64,000 nt of DNA from Schaedlerella arabinosiphila (GCF_003885045.1 NZ_RHJS01000002.1:1674001-1738000), one strand, 5' to 3'; shown: positions 7,231 to 17,163, numbered from the stretch's first letter. Notes: generated from the letters alone by a model not told the origin. Numbers and translations: made by a program.

Positions 7231-8306
7231 TATCAGTGGAAATGAATCCAAACATCATACGGAATATACGAAAGGTAGAGCCTTATGTTCCGGGAGAGCA
7301 GCCCCAGAACCGGGTGGTAAAACTCAATACCAATGAAAATCCATATCCGCCGGCTCCGGGGGTGGAGCGTGTCCTTGCGGAAATGGATACGGACAGGTTC
7401 AGACTCTATCCGGACCCCTCCGCGGCGAAATTGGTGAGTGCGCTGGCAGAGCACCATCACGTAGGGGAGGACCAGGTCTTTGTGGGAGTGGGGTCGGACG
7501 ACGTGCTGGCCATGTGTTTTCTGACTTTTTTTAATTCCGAAAAGCCGGTCCTGTTTCCCGACATTACGTATTCCTTTTATAAAGTCTGGGCAGAATTATA
7601 CCGGATACCTTATGAATGTCCGAAGCTGGACGGGGATTTCCGGATCGTGAAGGAGGATTACCGCAGGGAAAGCGGCGGCGTAATTTTTCCCAATCCCAAT
7701 GCGCCTACGGCCATCTATGAGGAGCTGGATTTTGTGGAAGATATTCTGGCGCATCATCCGGATGAGGTGGTGATCGTGGACGAGGCGTATATTGATTTTG
7801 CCGGGAGATCCGCGCTGGAGCTGCTGGGCCGGTATAACAACCTGATCGTTGTCCGGACATTTTCAAAGGCACGCTCCATGGCCGGGATGCGGATCGGGTA
7901 TGCCGTCAGCAATCCGTCCCTGATCCGGTATCTGAACGATGTGAAATATTCCTTCAATTCCTACACCATGAGCCAGGTGTCCATCGCCTGCGGGGCAGAA
8001 GCGGTGAGGGATCAGGCGTATTTTCAAAAGACCATCCAAAAGATCGTGGAAACGAGGGAATGGGCAAAGGAAGAGCTTCAAAAGCTGGGCTTTGAATTTC
8101 CGGATTCCAGAGCCAATTTTATCTTTGCAAGGCATCCCCGGTACGATGCAGGGGAGTTGTTCGAAGCTCTGAAGAAACAGGACATCTATGTGCGCCACTG
8201 GGACAGCGAACGTATCCGGCAGTATCTGCGGATCACCATAGGGACCAGGGAGGAGATGGAGCAGCTCTTTGCGGCGCTGCGGACATATTTTAAGAACAGG
8301 ACGTAG
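7227..8306 (+). CDS. hisC: Histidinol-phosphate aminotransferase-like enzyme
   Basis: The protein (up to 359 residues) has the HisC features LNTNENPYPP (33-42), NPNAPT (156-161), DEAYIDF (185-191), Schiff-base Lys214 in TFSKARSMAGMRIGY, and the C-terminal Arg in LRITIG. It would convert imidazole-acetol phosphate to histidinol phosphate with glutamate, although stand-alone HisC paralogues also act on aromatic or other amino acids. No other his gene is near, so the biological substrate is uncertain. Start choice is open: ATG 7227 overlaps the previous stop but sits on the AGGAG, while GTG 7236 lies 9 bases after it and ATG 7242 is further on. Confidence 0.85.
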   Translation: MISVEMNPNIIRNIRKVEPYVPGEQPQNRVVKLNTNENPYPPAPGVERVLAEMDTDRFRLYPDPSAAKLVSALAEHHHVGEDQVFVGVGSDDVLAMCFLTFFNSEKPVLFPDITYSFYKVWAELYRIPYECPKLDGDFRIVKEDYRRESGGVIFPNPNAPTAIYEELDFVEDILAHHPDEVVIVDEAYIDFAGRSALELLGRYNNLIVVRTFSKARSMAGMRIGYAVSNPSLIRYLNDVKYSFNSYTMSQVSIACGAEAVRDQAYFQKTIQKIVETREWAKEELQKLGFEFPDSRANFIFARHPRYDAGELFEALKKQDIYVRHWDSERIRQYLRITIGTREEMEQLFAALRTYFKNRT

Positions 8307-8363
8307 AATATGCAAGTTTTAAGATATCCTGTAAAGCAAGGATACCCGGCTTCGCGGAAGTCG

Positions 8364-8416
8364 CCAAATATCCATGCAAGCATGGCTACTTGGCTCGTTG
8401 CTTCGCGGGAATAAAA
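8364..8416 (+). repeat. Dispersed palindromic intergenic repeat, copy 2
   Basis: AAATATCC, CCATGC-AA-GCATGG, ACTTGGCT and TTGCTTCGCGGGAATAAA occur here in the same order as in the other copies. It ends directly before the ribosome binding site of the next gene. A small hairpin, TATCCT/AGGATA, lies just upstream at about 8324-8344. Confidence 0.85.
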
Positions 8417-8434
8417 CAGGAGATAGTTTAGAAT

Positions 8435-8944
8435 ATGAAAGAAGCACTGATTAGTTGGTTTATTGAAAATTTGGGCGGAAAAGTAGGAAAGGAAATGATC
8501 ATATTTCTCATTTCCATGGTTCCGATCCTGGAATTGAGAGGGGGGCTTCTGACCGCGGGACCGGCGTTTCTGGATGTGCCCATGTGGGAGGCGATTCCCA
8601 TCTGTATCGTCGGAAACCTGATTCCGATCCCCTTTATCCTGCTTCTGATCACCAGGATCTTTGACTGGATGAAGGGTACGAAGCGGCTGAAGCCGCTGGT
8701 AGAGAAGCTGGAAAAAAAGGCCATGAGCAAAAGCTCCAACATAGAAAAATACGAATTTTGGGGGCTGTTTGTTTTTGTAGGCATTCCCCTTCCCGGCACA
8801 GGGGCATGGACCGGTTCCCTCATCGCGGCGCTGCTTGGCATCCGTTTTCGGAAGGCGTTTCCGGCAATCGTGCTGGGCGTATTCCTGGCGGCGTTTTTGA
8901 TGACCGTGCTGTCTTACGCGGTCTTGGGCGGAATTTTCGTATAG
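8435..8944 (+). CDS. Small multidrug export family membrane protein (COG2426)
   Basis: This 169-residue protein has about four hydrophobic segments and the conserved early motif VPILELRGGL (residues 29-38) plus GIPLPGTGAWTGSLIAALLG, characteristic of the putative small multi-drug export family (PF06695). The drug export role comes from an old family name and is weakly supported; a transport or membrane-remodelling role is as likely. AGGAG lies about 12 bases before the ATG, directly after repeat copy 2. Confidence 0.82.
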   Translation: MKEALISWFIENLGGKVGKEMIIFLISMVPILELRGGLLTAGPAFLDVPMWEAIPICIVGNLIPIPFILLLITRIFDWMKGTKRLKPLVEKLEKKAMSKSSNIEKYEFWGLFVFVGIPLPGTGAWTGSLIAALLGIRFRKAFPAIVLGVFLAAFLMTVLSYAVLGGIFV

Positions 8945-8956
8945 TACCTGCACCCG

Positions 8957-8985
8957 TTGACACCTGTTTGAAAAATCCGTATAAT
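8957..8985 (+). promoter_or_regulatory. Consensus sigma-A promoter
   Basis: TTGACA, exactly 17 bases, TATAAT: a perfect vegetative promoter. Its -10 box covers an ATG at 8984, so that codon cannot be the start of the next gene. Confidence 0.9.
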
Positions 8986-9076
8986 GAATAAGGAAAAGAC
9001 GGTGCGGGATAATAAAAGCGTCTGCCCGCCTCAGGGCGAAGGGCAGCGGGAAATCCGCCGGGAGGGAAGTTACAGC

Positions 9077-9514
9077 ATGATTGCGGAAAATGACGAGAAA
9101 AAAAGAAGTAAACTTTGGAGAATAGCGATGACCGTTTCTTCGGTGCTGATCATCATCATCGCCGTGTTTTTTGGCATCAGGCTTTTCACTTCGAATCCGC
9201 TGGAAGGAAAGTGGATCAACGAAGGCAGCGGTCTGGTCATGCGGATTCAGGGAAACGGCACTGCGTCGCTGGAGTGGCCGGATGAAACGGACGGTTCGGA
9301 GGAGCTTCGGTACCATGTGGACCTGAAGTCAAAGACATTTACCCTGTATCAGGGAGAGGAAGACGGGACGCCCCAGGAGGTCTATGACACGTCGGCGGAA
9401 TCCGGTTTTGCAGCGGAGACCATGGAAGGAACCTATGACTACAGCCTGGAGCAGGGAGAACTGACACTGACAGAACGGGAGTACGGGGATCAGATGGTAT
9501 TTGAGAAAGAGTAG
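9077..9514 (+). CDS. Uncharacterised membrane-anchored protein with an extracellular beta-rich domain
   Basis: From ATG 9077, preceded by GGGAGGG, the product has 145 residues. A basic N-terminus (EKKRSKLWR) is followed by one transmembrane helix (about residues 14-36: VSSVLIIIIAVFFGIRLF) and an acidic domain beginning NPLEGKW, with MRIQGNGTASLEWP and GTYDYSLEQGELTLTE. The GKW...NGT pattern resembles the small lipocalin-like or DUF5640-type domains of exported Firmicutes proteins, but I cannot name it with confidence. It has its own consensus promoter and a 92-base leader, and stands alone between the export protein and ispG. Confidence 0.7.
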   Translation: MIAENDEKKRSKLWRIAMTVSSVLIIIIAVFFGIRLFTSNPLEGKWINEGSGLVMRIQGNGTASLEWPDETDGSEELRYHVDLKSKTFTLYQGEEDGTPQEVYDTSAESGFAAETMEGTYDYSLEQGELTLTEREYGDQMVFEKE

Positions 9515-9531
9515 GATCACGCGCAGGAAAA

Positions 9532-9565
9532 GGAACGGGACTGTTCCCACCCTGCGGGTGTTCCG
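9532..9565 (+). repeat. Adjacent small palindromes between the membrane protein gene and ispG
   Basis: GGAAC-gggact-GTTCC is followed directly by CACCC-tgc-GGGTG and then TTCCG, so several alternative hairpins can form. There is no T-run straight after, so this is not a standard terminator. The rest of the 147-base gap to ispG shows only a weak possible stem (AACAGC...GCTGTTTTGT, about 9576-9622) that could end the upstream transcript. Confidence 0.4.
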
Positions 9566-9661
9566 GTAATGGAAGAACAGCTTTGCATGTCCGGCTGGGG
9601 TTCGGATCTGCAGGGCTGTTTTGTGTCATAAAATGAGACCAAACACTGGAAGGAGGAGACA

Positions 9662-10726
9662 ATGAACAACATGCTGAGGCAGAACACAAAGGAAGTACGC
9701 ATCGGGGACGTGGTGATCGGAGGGGACCATCCGGTGGCGATCCAGTCCATGACGAATACAAGGACCGAGGACATCCACGGAACCGTGGAGCAGATCCGCA
9801 GGCTGGAAGCGGCGGGCTGTGAGATCGTGCGCTGTACCGTACCCACCCTGGAAGCGGCGGAGGCGTTAAGGGAGATCAAAAAACAGATCCGTATTCCGCT
9901 GGTGGCGGATATCCATTTTGACTACCGGATGGCCATCGCAGCCATCGAGAACGGGGCGGACAAGATCCGGATCAATCCGGGCAATATCGGGTCATCAAAA
10001 CGTCTCCGGGCCGTAGTGGAGAAGGCGAAGGAACACCAGGTGCCCATCCGGGTGGGCGTAAACAGCGGCTCCCTGGAAAAAACGCTTCTGGAAAAATACG
10101 GCGGCGTGACCGCTGAGGGGATCGTGGAGAGCGCCCTGGACAAGGTGCGGATGATTGAGGAGATGGGGTATGACAACCTGGTGGTCAGCATCAAGTCCTC
10201 GGATGTGATGATGTGTGTCAAAGCCCACGAGAAGATCGCAGAGCAATGTCCCTATCCCCTGCATGTGGGGATCACAGAGGCGGGAACGGTCTATTCCGGA
10301 AACATCAAATCCTCCGTCGGGCTGGGGATCATCCTCTATGAAGGCATCGGGAATACGATCCGGGTGTCCCTCACCGGCGACCCGGTGGAAGAGATCCGCT
10401 CTGCAAAGCTGATCTTAAAGACATTGGGGCTTCGAAAGGGCGGCATTGAGGTGGTATCCTGCCCCACCTGCGGAAGGACACGGATCGATCTGATCGGGCT
10501 TGCCAATCAGGTGGAGCTTATGGTCCAGGAATTTCCGCTGGATATCAAGGTGGCGGTTATGGGATGCGTTGTAAACGGACCCGGGGAAGCCAAAGAAGCC
10601 GATATCGGGATCGCAGGCGGCATAGGCGAGGGCCTTCTGATCAAAAAGGGAGAGGTCGTAAGGAAGGTAAAAGAAGAGGAGCTTCTGGAAACCCTGCGTC
10701 AGGAACTGCAGAACTGGGAACAATAA
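9662..10726 (+). CDS. ispG: 4-hydroxy-3-methylbut-2-enyl diphosphate synthase (MEP pathway)
   Basis: IspG (GcpE) reductively opens methylerythritol cyclodiphosphate to HMBPP in isoprenoid synthesis, using a [4Fe-4S] cluster. The 354-residue bacterial two-domain form is complete. TIM-barrel motifs include QSMTNT (28-33), VADIHFDYR and RINPGNIG. Cluster ligands Cys267 and Cys270 (SCPTCGRT), Cys302 (MGCVVNGPGE) and Glu309 are present. GGAGGAG stands just before ATG 9662. polC follows 57 bases downstream. IspF, another enzyme of the pathway, is encoded at 52535. Confidence 0.97.
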   Translation: MNNMLRQNTKEVRIGDVVIGGDHPVAIQSMTNTRTEDIHGTVEQIRRLEAAGCEIVRCTVPTLEAAEALREIKKQIRIPLVADIHFDYRMAIAAIENGADKIRINPGNIGSSKRLRAVVEKAKEHQVPIRVGVNSGSLEKTLLEKYGGVTAEGIVESALDKVRMIEEMGYDNLVVSIKSSDVMMCVKAHEKIAEQCPYPLHVGITEAGTVYSGNIKSSVGLGIILYEGIGNTIRVSLTGDPVEEIRSAKLILKTLGLRKGGIEVVSCPTCGRTRIDLIGLANQVELMVQEFPLDIKVAVMGCVVNGPGEAKEADIGIAGGIGEGLLIKKGEVVRKVKEEELLETLRQELQNWEQ

Positions 10727-10783
10727 GTATCATATTCGGAAACCGGGAATATCGTTAAAATTCTTTCAATAGGAGCTGATCAA

Positions 10784-13700
10784 TTGGAACAAGTAGGAAC
10801 CGCAAAATTATTTTTTGATGTTTTTCCCACTCTGAAAGTGGAGGACTCGGTGCGCATGCTGTTTTTGGACGTGGAGGTGAAGAAGATCACCACCAATTCC
10901 ACCCGGGATTTTCTGCACATATACATATTCAGCCGTCATCTGTTTCGGAAACACCAGATATGGCAGATGGAGCAGAAGATCAAGGAGCAGCTTTTCGGCA
11001 CCTCCATGGTGAATATCCACATCGAAGAGGAGTACAGCCTGTCTGAGCAGTATACGCCTGCCGCGCTGATGGCCGAGTACCGGGAGAGTATTTCCCAGGA
11101 GCTCAGAAGCAGCAGCGTATTGGCCGCCAATATGTTCGACCAGGCAAAGGTTCGGTTTGAGGAGGAGCGGGTCTGCTGCCTGGAACTGGCAGACACCATC
11201 GTATCCGAGGGAAGAAAGGAGCAGATTGTAAATCTGCTGGATGAGGTGTTCAACCGGCGCTGCGGCATCCATGCAGAGTTCCGCGTTACCTACCGGGAGA
11301 AGCCCGAGAGCAGGACCAGGGAATTTGAGGAGCAGCGGATTCAGCAGGAGATCAACGCCATTTTCCGGAGGAATCAAAGCATCCATGGAGGATCGGAAGG
11401 TGCGGATTCCGGCGGCTATGAGGCGCCTTGGGAGGAAACAGGTGCAGACGTTGGCGCTTCCGGGAAGCAGGCTAAGGCAGGCCGGGGCGGACATGGAGGC
11501 CCGGGAGAAGGCAGCGGAAACGGGCCGGCTGCAGAAAAAGGCGGTTCATCCGGAAAAGGCGCAAATGGATCTGCCGGCGAAAGCAAAAGCGGGGCCTATG
11601 GCGCAAGAGACACGGCTGCCCTTGGAAAAAACGGCGGCGGAAACGGAAATCCTGCCGGAAGAGGCGGTTTTTCTGCTGGCAGGGCGGGCCAGGGGAAGAA
11701 CGGCTTCCGCAAGGAGTCCGGCAGAGACTATGTGCGCCCCTTAAAGCTGGGAGACGCTCCGGGCCTGATCTACGGGCGGGACTTTGAGGACGAGCCCATC
11801 CGTCTGGATCAGGTTGCCACGGAGATGGGGGAGATCACCCTCCACGGCAAGGTCATCAGCTTTGAGACCCGGGAGATCCGGAACGAACGGACCATCATTA
11901 TTTTTTCCATTACGGACTTTACGGACACCATCACGGTGAAAATGTTTGTCCGCAACGAACAGCTTGCGGAGCTTTTAGGCGACCTGAAAAAAGGGGCGTT
12001 TTTGAAGATCAAGGGCGTTACCACCATCGACAAATATGACGGGGAACTGACCATCGGCTCCATCGCCGGAATCAAAAAGACCGGGGATTTTACCGTGTCC
12101 CGGGAGGACTTAAGCCCCGTCAAGCGTGTGGAGCTGCACTGCCATACGAAGATGAGCGACATGGACGGCGTTTCCGAGGTCAAAGACATCGTGGGCCGCG
12201 CCCACAAGTGGGGGCATCCCGCCATCGCAATTACGGATCATGGAACCGCCCAGGCATTTCCGGACGCCAACCACTATATCGAACGGCTGGACAAGGCAGA
12301 CCCGTTCAAGGTCATTTACGGCGTGGAAGGCTATGTGGTGGACGACCTGACCGAGATCGCCCCGGGAGCAGGGGAGGAAAGCCTGGACGATACCTTTGTG
12401 GTATTTGACCTGGAGACAACCGGTTTCAGCGCCATCAAGGACAAGATCATCGAGATCGGCGCGGTGAAGGTGGCCAGAGGGGAGATCGTGGATTCCTTTA
12501 GTACCTTTGTGAATCCCCGCCGGCCCATCCCCTTTGAGATCACCAAGCTGACCGGCATTACCGATGAGATGGTCATGGAATATCCGGACATCGAGACCAT
12601 TCTGCCCCGTTTCCTGGAATTTGTCGGGGATGCGGTGCTGGTGGCCCACAACGCCGGATTCGACGTGGGATTCATCGAACAGAACTGCAGGTACCAGGAT
12701 ATAGAGCCCCGCTTCATCTCCGTGGATACGGTGGCCCTTGCCAGGGTGCTGCTTCCTACCCTGTCCAAGTATAAACTGAACGTGGTGGCAAAGGCGCTGA
12801 ATATTTCTCTGGAAAACCATCACCGGGCGGTGGACGATGCGGGAGCCACCGCAGAGATCTTTGTGAAATTTGTGGAGATGCTCAAAGACAGGGGCATTAC
12901 CACGTTAAAAGGCATCAACCAGTTTGGAAATACGAATGAGGACGCGATCCGCAAGCTCCCCACCTACCATATTATTATCCTGGTGAAAAATGATATCGGC
13001 CGCTACAACCTGTACCAGCTGATCTCCGCCTCCAACCTGAAATATTTTGCCCGCAGGCCCAGGATTCCCAAAAGCCTGCTGAACCAGCACCGGGAAGGGC
13101 TGATCATAGGGAGCGCCTGCGAGGCCGGGGAACTGTTTCAGGCGATTTTAAATAAAAAGTCCCAGGAGACCATCGCCAAGCTGGCGGATTTTTACGATTA
13201 CTATGAGATCCAGCCGTTGGGGAACAATCAGTTCATGCTGGAGAGCGACAAACTGCCGGACATTCAGACCGAGGAGGATTTGAAAAATCTGAACCGCCAG
13301 ATCGTGGAGCTGGGAGAGCAGTTCAAAAAGCCTGTTGCGGCCACCTGCGACGTCCATTTCCTGGATCCGGAGGACGAGGTGTACCGCCGAATCATCATGG
13401 CCGGCAAAGGATTTTCCGATGCGGACAACCAGGCGCCCCTCTACCTTCGGACCACCGAGGAAATGCTTTCAGAGTTTGACTATCTGGGCTCCGCAAAAGC
13501 CTATGAGGTGGTGGTGGAAAATACAAATAAGATCGCGGCCATGGTGGAGAAGATCGCGCCGGTGAACCCCAACAAGTGTCCCCCGGTGATTCAGGATTCC
13601 GACCAGAAGCTGCGGGATATCTGTTACAAAAAGGCCCACGAGGTGTACGGGGAGGATCTGCCGGTGCAGGTATCCGCCCGTCTGGAGCGGGAGTTAAATT

Positions 13701-15511
13701 CCATTATTTCCAACGGCTACGCAGTCATGTACATCATTGCCCAGAAGCTGGTGTGGAAATCCGTGGCGGACGGCTATCTGGTGGGGTCCAGGGGCTCGGT
13801 GGGCTCCTCCTTTGTGGCCACCATGGCGGGGATCACGGAGGTAAATCCGTTAAGTCCCCACTATTACTGTGAACAATGCCATTACAGCGAGTTTGAGTCG
13901 GAGGAGGTGAAGGCTTATTCCGGCTGCTGCGGCTTTGATATGCCGGACAAGCTCTGTCCGGACTGCGGGGCGAAGCTGATCAAGGACGGATATGATATCC
14001 CCTTTGAGACCTTCCTTGGATTTAAGGGGGACAAGGAGCCGGATATTGACCTGAATTTCTCCGGGGACTACCAGTCCAAGGCCCACAAGTATACGGAGGT
14101 GCTGTTCGGGGAAGGCTATACCTTCAAGGCCGGAACCATCGGCACGCTGGCGGACAAGACGGCCTACGGATATGTGCGCCGGTACTACGAGGAAAAGAAC
14201 CAGCGCAAGCGGAAATGTGAGATTGAGCGGATCAGCCAGGGCTGTACCGGGGTACGCAGAAGCACCGGCCAGCATCCGGGGGGAATCGTGGTGCTGCCCC
14301 ACGGGCACAATATCAACGAGTTTACCCCGGTGCAGCATCCGGCAAATGATATGACCACAGACATTGTGACCACCCATTTTGACTACCATTCCATTGACCA
14401 CAACCTGCTGAAGCTGGATATCCTGGGGCACGATGATCCCACCATGATCAAGATGCTGGAGGAATACATCACTTCGGAATCGTTGGAAAATGCATACGAT
14501 GAGGAGCATCCCTTCGTGGCCACCCAGATCCCCCTGGACGATCAGGAGGTGCTGTCCTTGTTTCACGGCACCCAAGCGCTGGGGATCAAGCCGGAGGACA
14601 TCGAAGGCTGCAAGCTGGGGTGTCTGGGGATTCCCGAGTTTGGTACGGATTTTGCCATGAGCATGGTCATCGAGGCCAATCCCCAGTCCCTTTCGGATCT
14701 GATCCGGCTGGCAGGATTGTCCCACGGAACCGACGTATGGCTGGGGAACGCCCAGGACCTGATCCGCTCCGGCACGGCCACCATTTCCACGGCCATCTGC
14801 ACCAGGGACGATATCATGATCTACCTGATCAACCAGGGCGTGGACAGCGCGCTGTCCTTCACCATCATGGAGAGCGTGCGGAAGGGGAAGGGGCTCAAAG
14901 AGGACTGGATCGCGGCCATGAAGGAGAAGAATGTGCCGGACTGGTACATCGGCTCCTGCAAAAAGATCAAGTACATGTTCCCCAAAGCCCATGCGGCCGC
15001 CTATGTGATGATGGCGTACCGGATCGCCTACTGCAAGATCAATTATCCGCTGGCCTATTACGGGGCTTATTTCAGTATCCGTGCGGACGCCTTTTCCTAT
15101 GAGCTGATGTGCCAGGGGAAAGAAAAGCTGAACTACTATATCCGGGATTACAAGAAGCGGTCGGATACGCTGACCAACAAAGAGCAGGACACCTTGAAGG
15201 ACATGCGGCTTGTGCAGGAAATGTACGCAAGAGGGCTGAATTTTACGCCCATTGACCTGTACCGGGCCAGAGCAAAGCAGTTCCAGATTGTGGACGGGAA
15301 GCTGATGCCCTCCTTCGCCAGCATCGAAGGCATGGGGGAAAAAGCGGCGGAAGCGGTAGAACTGGCGGCCAAGGACGGGCCTTTTCTGTCACTGGATGAT
15401 TTTCGGGAGCGAACCAAAGTCAGCATGACCGTGATCGACCTGATGGCGGATCTGGGGCTTTTCGGAGACCTGCCGAAGAGCAATCAGCTTTCACTGTTCG
15501 ACCTGGCTTAG
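10784..15511 (+). CDS. polC: DNA polymerase III alpha subunit, Gram-positive PolC type
   Basis: PolC is the replicative polymerase of Firmicutes with its own 3'-5' exonuclease. The 1575-residue protein has an N-terminal domain (1-195), a Gly-rich linker (about 200-325), an OB fold (about 340-440), a PHP domain starting with ELHCHTKMSDMDG (about 450) interrupted by a DEDD exonuclease (FVVFDLETTGFS, about 538), a Cys4 zinc site (CEQC...CPDC, about 1028-1068), the palm motif PDIDLNFSGDYQ (about 1086) and the C-terminal fingers. Start is TTG 10784 with AGGAG 8 bases upstream. The linker is unusually long and Gly-rich, and its +1 frame looks more like normal coding sequence (see findings). Confidence 0.97.
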   Translation: MEQVGTAKLFFDVFPTLKVEDSVRMLFLDVEVKKITTNSTRDFLHIYIFSRHLFRKHQIWQMEQKIKEQLFGTSMVNIHIEEEYSLSEQYTPAALMAEYRESISQELRSSSVLAANMFDQAKVRFEEERVCCLELADTIVSEGRKEQIVNLLDEVFNRRCGIHAEFRVTYREKPESRTREFEEQRIQQEINAIFRRNQSIHGGSEGADSGGYEAPWEETGADVGASGKQAKAGRGGHGGPGEGSGNGPAAEKGGSSGKGANGSAGESKSGAYGARDTAALGKNGGGNGNPAGRGGFSAGRAGQGKNGFRKESGRDYVRPLKLGDAPGLIYGRDFEDEPIRLDQVATEMGEITLHGKVISFETREIRNERTIIIFSITDFTDTITVKMFVRNEQLAELLGDLKKGAFLKIKGVTTIDKYDGELTIGSIAGIKKTGDFTVSREDLSPVKRVELHCHTKMSDMDGVSEVKDIVGRAHKWGHPAIAITDHGTAQAFPDANHYIERLDKADPFKVIYGVEGYVVDDLTEIAPGAGEESLDDTFVVFDLETTGFSAIKDKIIEIGAVKVARGEIVDSFSTFVNPRRPIPFEITKLTGITDEMVMEYPDIETILPRFLEFVGDAVLVAHNAGFDVGFIEQNCRYQDIEPRFISVDTVALARVLLPTLSKYKLNVVAKALNISLENHHRAVDDAGATAEIFVKFVEMLKDRGITTLKGINQFGNTNEDAIRKLPTYHIIILVKNDIGRYNLYQLISASNLKYFARRPRIPKSLLNQHREGLIIGSACEAGELFQAILNKKSQETIAKLADFYDYYEIQPLGNNQFMLESDKLPDIQTEEDLKNLNRQIVELGEQFKKPVAATCDVHFLDPEDEVYRRIIMAGKGFSDADNQAPLYLRTTEEMLSEFDYLGSAKAYEVVVENTNKIAAMVEKIAPVNPNKCPPVIQDSDQKLRDICYKKAHEVYGEDLPVQVSARLERELNSIISNGYAVMYIIAQKLVWKSVADGYLVGSRGSVGSSFVATMAGITEVNPLSPHYYCEQCHYSEFESEEVKAYSGCCGFDMPDKLCPDCGAKLIKDGYDIPFETFLGFKGDKEPDIDLNFSGDYQSKAHKYTEVLFGEGYTFKAGTIGTLADKTAYGYVRRYYEEKNQRKRKCEIERISQGCTGVRRSTGQHPGGIVVLPHGHNINEFTPVQHPANDMTTDIVTTHFDYHSIDHNLLKLDILGHDDPTMIKMLEEYITSESLENAYDEEHPFVATQIPLDDQEVLSLFHGTQALGIKPEDIEGCKLGCLGIPEFGTDFAMSMVIEANPQSLSDLIRLAGLSHGTDVWLGNAQDLIRSGTATISTAICTRDDIMIYLINQGVDSALSFTIMESVRKGKGLKEDWIAAMKEKNVPDWYIGSCKKIKYMFPKAHAAAYVMMAYRIAYCKINYPLAYYGAYFSIRADAFSYELMCQGKEKLNYYIRDYKKRSDTLTNKEQDTLKDMRLVQEMYARGLNFTPIDLYRARAKQFQIVDGKLMPSFASIEGMGEKAAEAVELAAKDGPFLSLDDFRERTKVSMTVIDLMADLGLFGDLPKSNQLSLFDLA

Positions 15512-15588
15512 GAAAAAGTTCCGTCTGTGGGGCCGCCGATCTGTCAGTTTTTTGAATCCGGATAACCGCACAGGCATAAAAATTTATC

Positions 15589-15617
15589 TTGCCAACGGGA
15601 AAGTAAAATGATATGCT
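15589..15617 (+). promoter_or_regulatory. Sigma-A promoter of glyA
   Basis: TTGCCA, a 17-base spacer and TATGCT, with a leader of about 95 bases to the glyA start. No terminator after polC is obvious in the 207-base gap. Confidence 0.5.
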
Positions 15618-15718
15618 GTCAATGTTGAAAAACATCATTTGCACGCGGATTCTGCGCATGTGTGCAGAGCAGCGTGTGAATAGCAATGCTGATTTGAAGA
15701 GATGTGGAGGAAAAGATC

Positions 15719-16954
15719 ATGTACGATTTTGAAGAGATCCGGAAGGCAGACGGGGAGATCGCAGACGCCATCCGGGCAGAGATGGACCGGCAAAATTCTC
15801 ATATTGAGCTGATTGCGTCCGAGAACTGGGTCAGCCAGGCCGTGATGGCGGCTATGGGAAGTCCTTTGACCAACAAATACGCGGAAGGGTATCCCGGCAA
15901 GAGATATTACGGCGGATGCCAGTGCGTGGACGTGGTGGAGGATATTGCCAGGGAACGTGCGAAGAAGCTTTTCGGCTGTGAGTATGTCAATGTACAGCCC
16001 CATTCCGGCGCCCAGGCAAATATGGCGGCCATGTTCGCCATGCTGGAGCCCGGCGACAGGATCATGGGGATGAATCTGGATCACGGCGGACACTTAACCC
16101 ATGGATCACCGGTGAACCTTTCCGGAAAATATTTTAACGTGACCTTCTACGGCGTGAACGACGACGGCGTAATTGATTATGACAATGTACTGGAAATTGC
16201 GAAGGAGTGCCGGCCGAAGCTGATCGTGGCAGGCGCAAGCGCCTATGCAAGGACCATTGATTTCAAACGGTTCCGCGAGATTGCGGACGAGGTGGGCGCT
16301 TACCTGATGGTGGACATTGCCCACATTGCAGGGCTGGTAGCCACAGGACTTCATCCAAGCCCGATCCCGTATGCCCATGTGACCACCACCACCACCCACA
16401 AGACGCTGCGGGGACCCAGAGGCGGTATGATCTTAAGCAGTGAGGAGATGAATCAAAAATTCAACTTCAATAAGGCCGTATTCCCGGGCACACAGGGCGG
16501 CCCGCTGATGCATGTGATCGCGGCCAAGGCAGTGTGCTTCCAGGAGGCGCTGCAGCCCGAATACAAGGCGTATATGGAACAGGTTGTGAAAAACGCAAAG
16601 GCGCTGTGCAGAGGACTTCAGGCACGGGGGATCAAGATCGTCTCCGGAGATACGGACAACCATCTGATGCTGGTGGATCTGACCGAAAAGGATCTCAGCG
16701 GAAAAGAGCTGGAGAAGCGTCTGGACGATGCCCACGTAACGGCAAACAAGAACACCATCCCCAACGACCCACGGTCTCCCTTTGTGACAAGCGGTGTGAG
16801 ACTGGGAACCCCGGCCGTGACGACCCGCGGTATGGTGGAAGAGGATATGGAAAAGATCGCAGAGATCATTTCCCTGGTGATCGAGAGCGGGGACAATGTG
16901 GAGAAGGCAAAAGCCATGGTAGCGGAATTGACCGCAAAATATCCGCTTTGCTAG
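15719..16954 (+). CDS. glyA: Serine hydroxymethyltransferase
   Basis: GlyA interconverts serine and glycine with tetrahydrofolate, feeding one-carbon metabolism. The 411-residue protein is full length, with [10 protein letters not shown] near the N-terminus, [10 protein letters not shown], the PLP-binding Lys228 in [15 protein letters not shown], and ITGAN-equivalent C-terminal segments. ATG 15719 follows GGAGG at 15706-15710; an in-frame GTG at 15704 overlaps that site and is not used. The gene is monocistronic, with its own promoter and terminator. Confidence 0.97.
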   Translation: MYDFEEIRKADGEIADAIRAEMDRQNSHIELIASENWVSQAVMAAMGSPLTNKYAEGYPGKRYYGGCQCVDVVEDIARERAKKLFGCEYVNVQPHSGAQANMAAMFAMLEPGDRIMGMNLDHGGHLTHGSPVNLSGKYFNVTFYGVNDDGVIDYDNVLEIAKECRPKLIVAGASAYARTIDFKRFREIADEVGAYLMVDIAHIAGLVATGLHPSPIPYAHVTTTTTHKTLRGPRGGMILSSEEMNQKFNFNKAVFPGTQGGPLMHVIAAKAVCFQEALQPEYKAYMEQVVKNAKALCRGLQARGIKIVSGDTDNHLMLVDLTEKDLSGKELEKRLDDAHVTANKNTIPNDPRSPFVTSGVRLGTPAVTTRGMVEEDMEKIAEIISLVIESGDNVEKAKAMVAELTAKYPLC

Positions 16955-16986
16955 AAACCATGATTCTGGGATTTTGAAGCGTAAGA

Positions 16987-17023
16987 AAGCACTCGGTACA
17001 TTTGCTGGTATCGGGTGCTTTTT
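16987..17023 (+). terminator. Terminator of glyA
   Basis: AAGCACTCGGTAC pairs with GTATCGGGTGCTT (G-T pairs included) across an 8-base loop and is followed by T residues. Confidence 0.75.
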
Positions 17024-17163
17024 CTGATGCGCTTCACTGTGGAAAGAATGGTTTTGGCGTCTGCTGCCGGTCAAAGAGACTGCACTTTTGCCAATAGGGC
17101 ATCCTGCAATACCTTTGAAAATTTGAAAAGGGCAGGGGCTTATTTCAGCCCCGCCTGAATGCG

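Noticed and set aside
13850..14992. A 380-codon minus-strand frame inside polC
   Set aside because: Antisense shadow of the polymerase palm and fingers.
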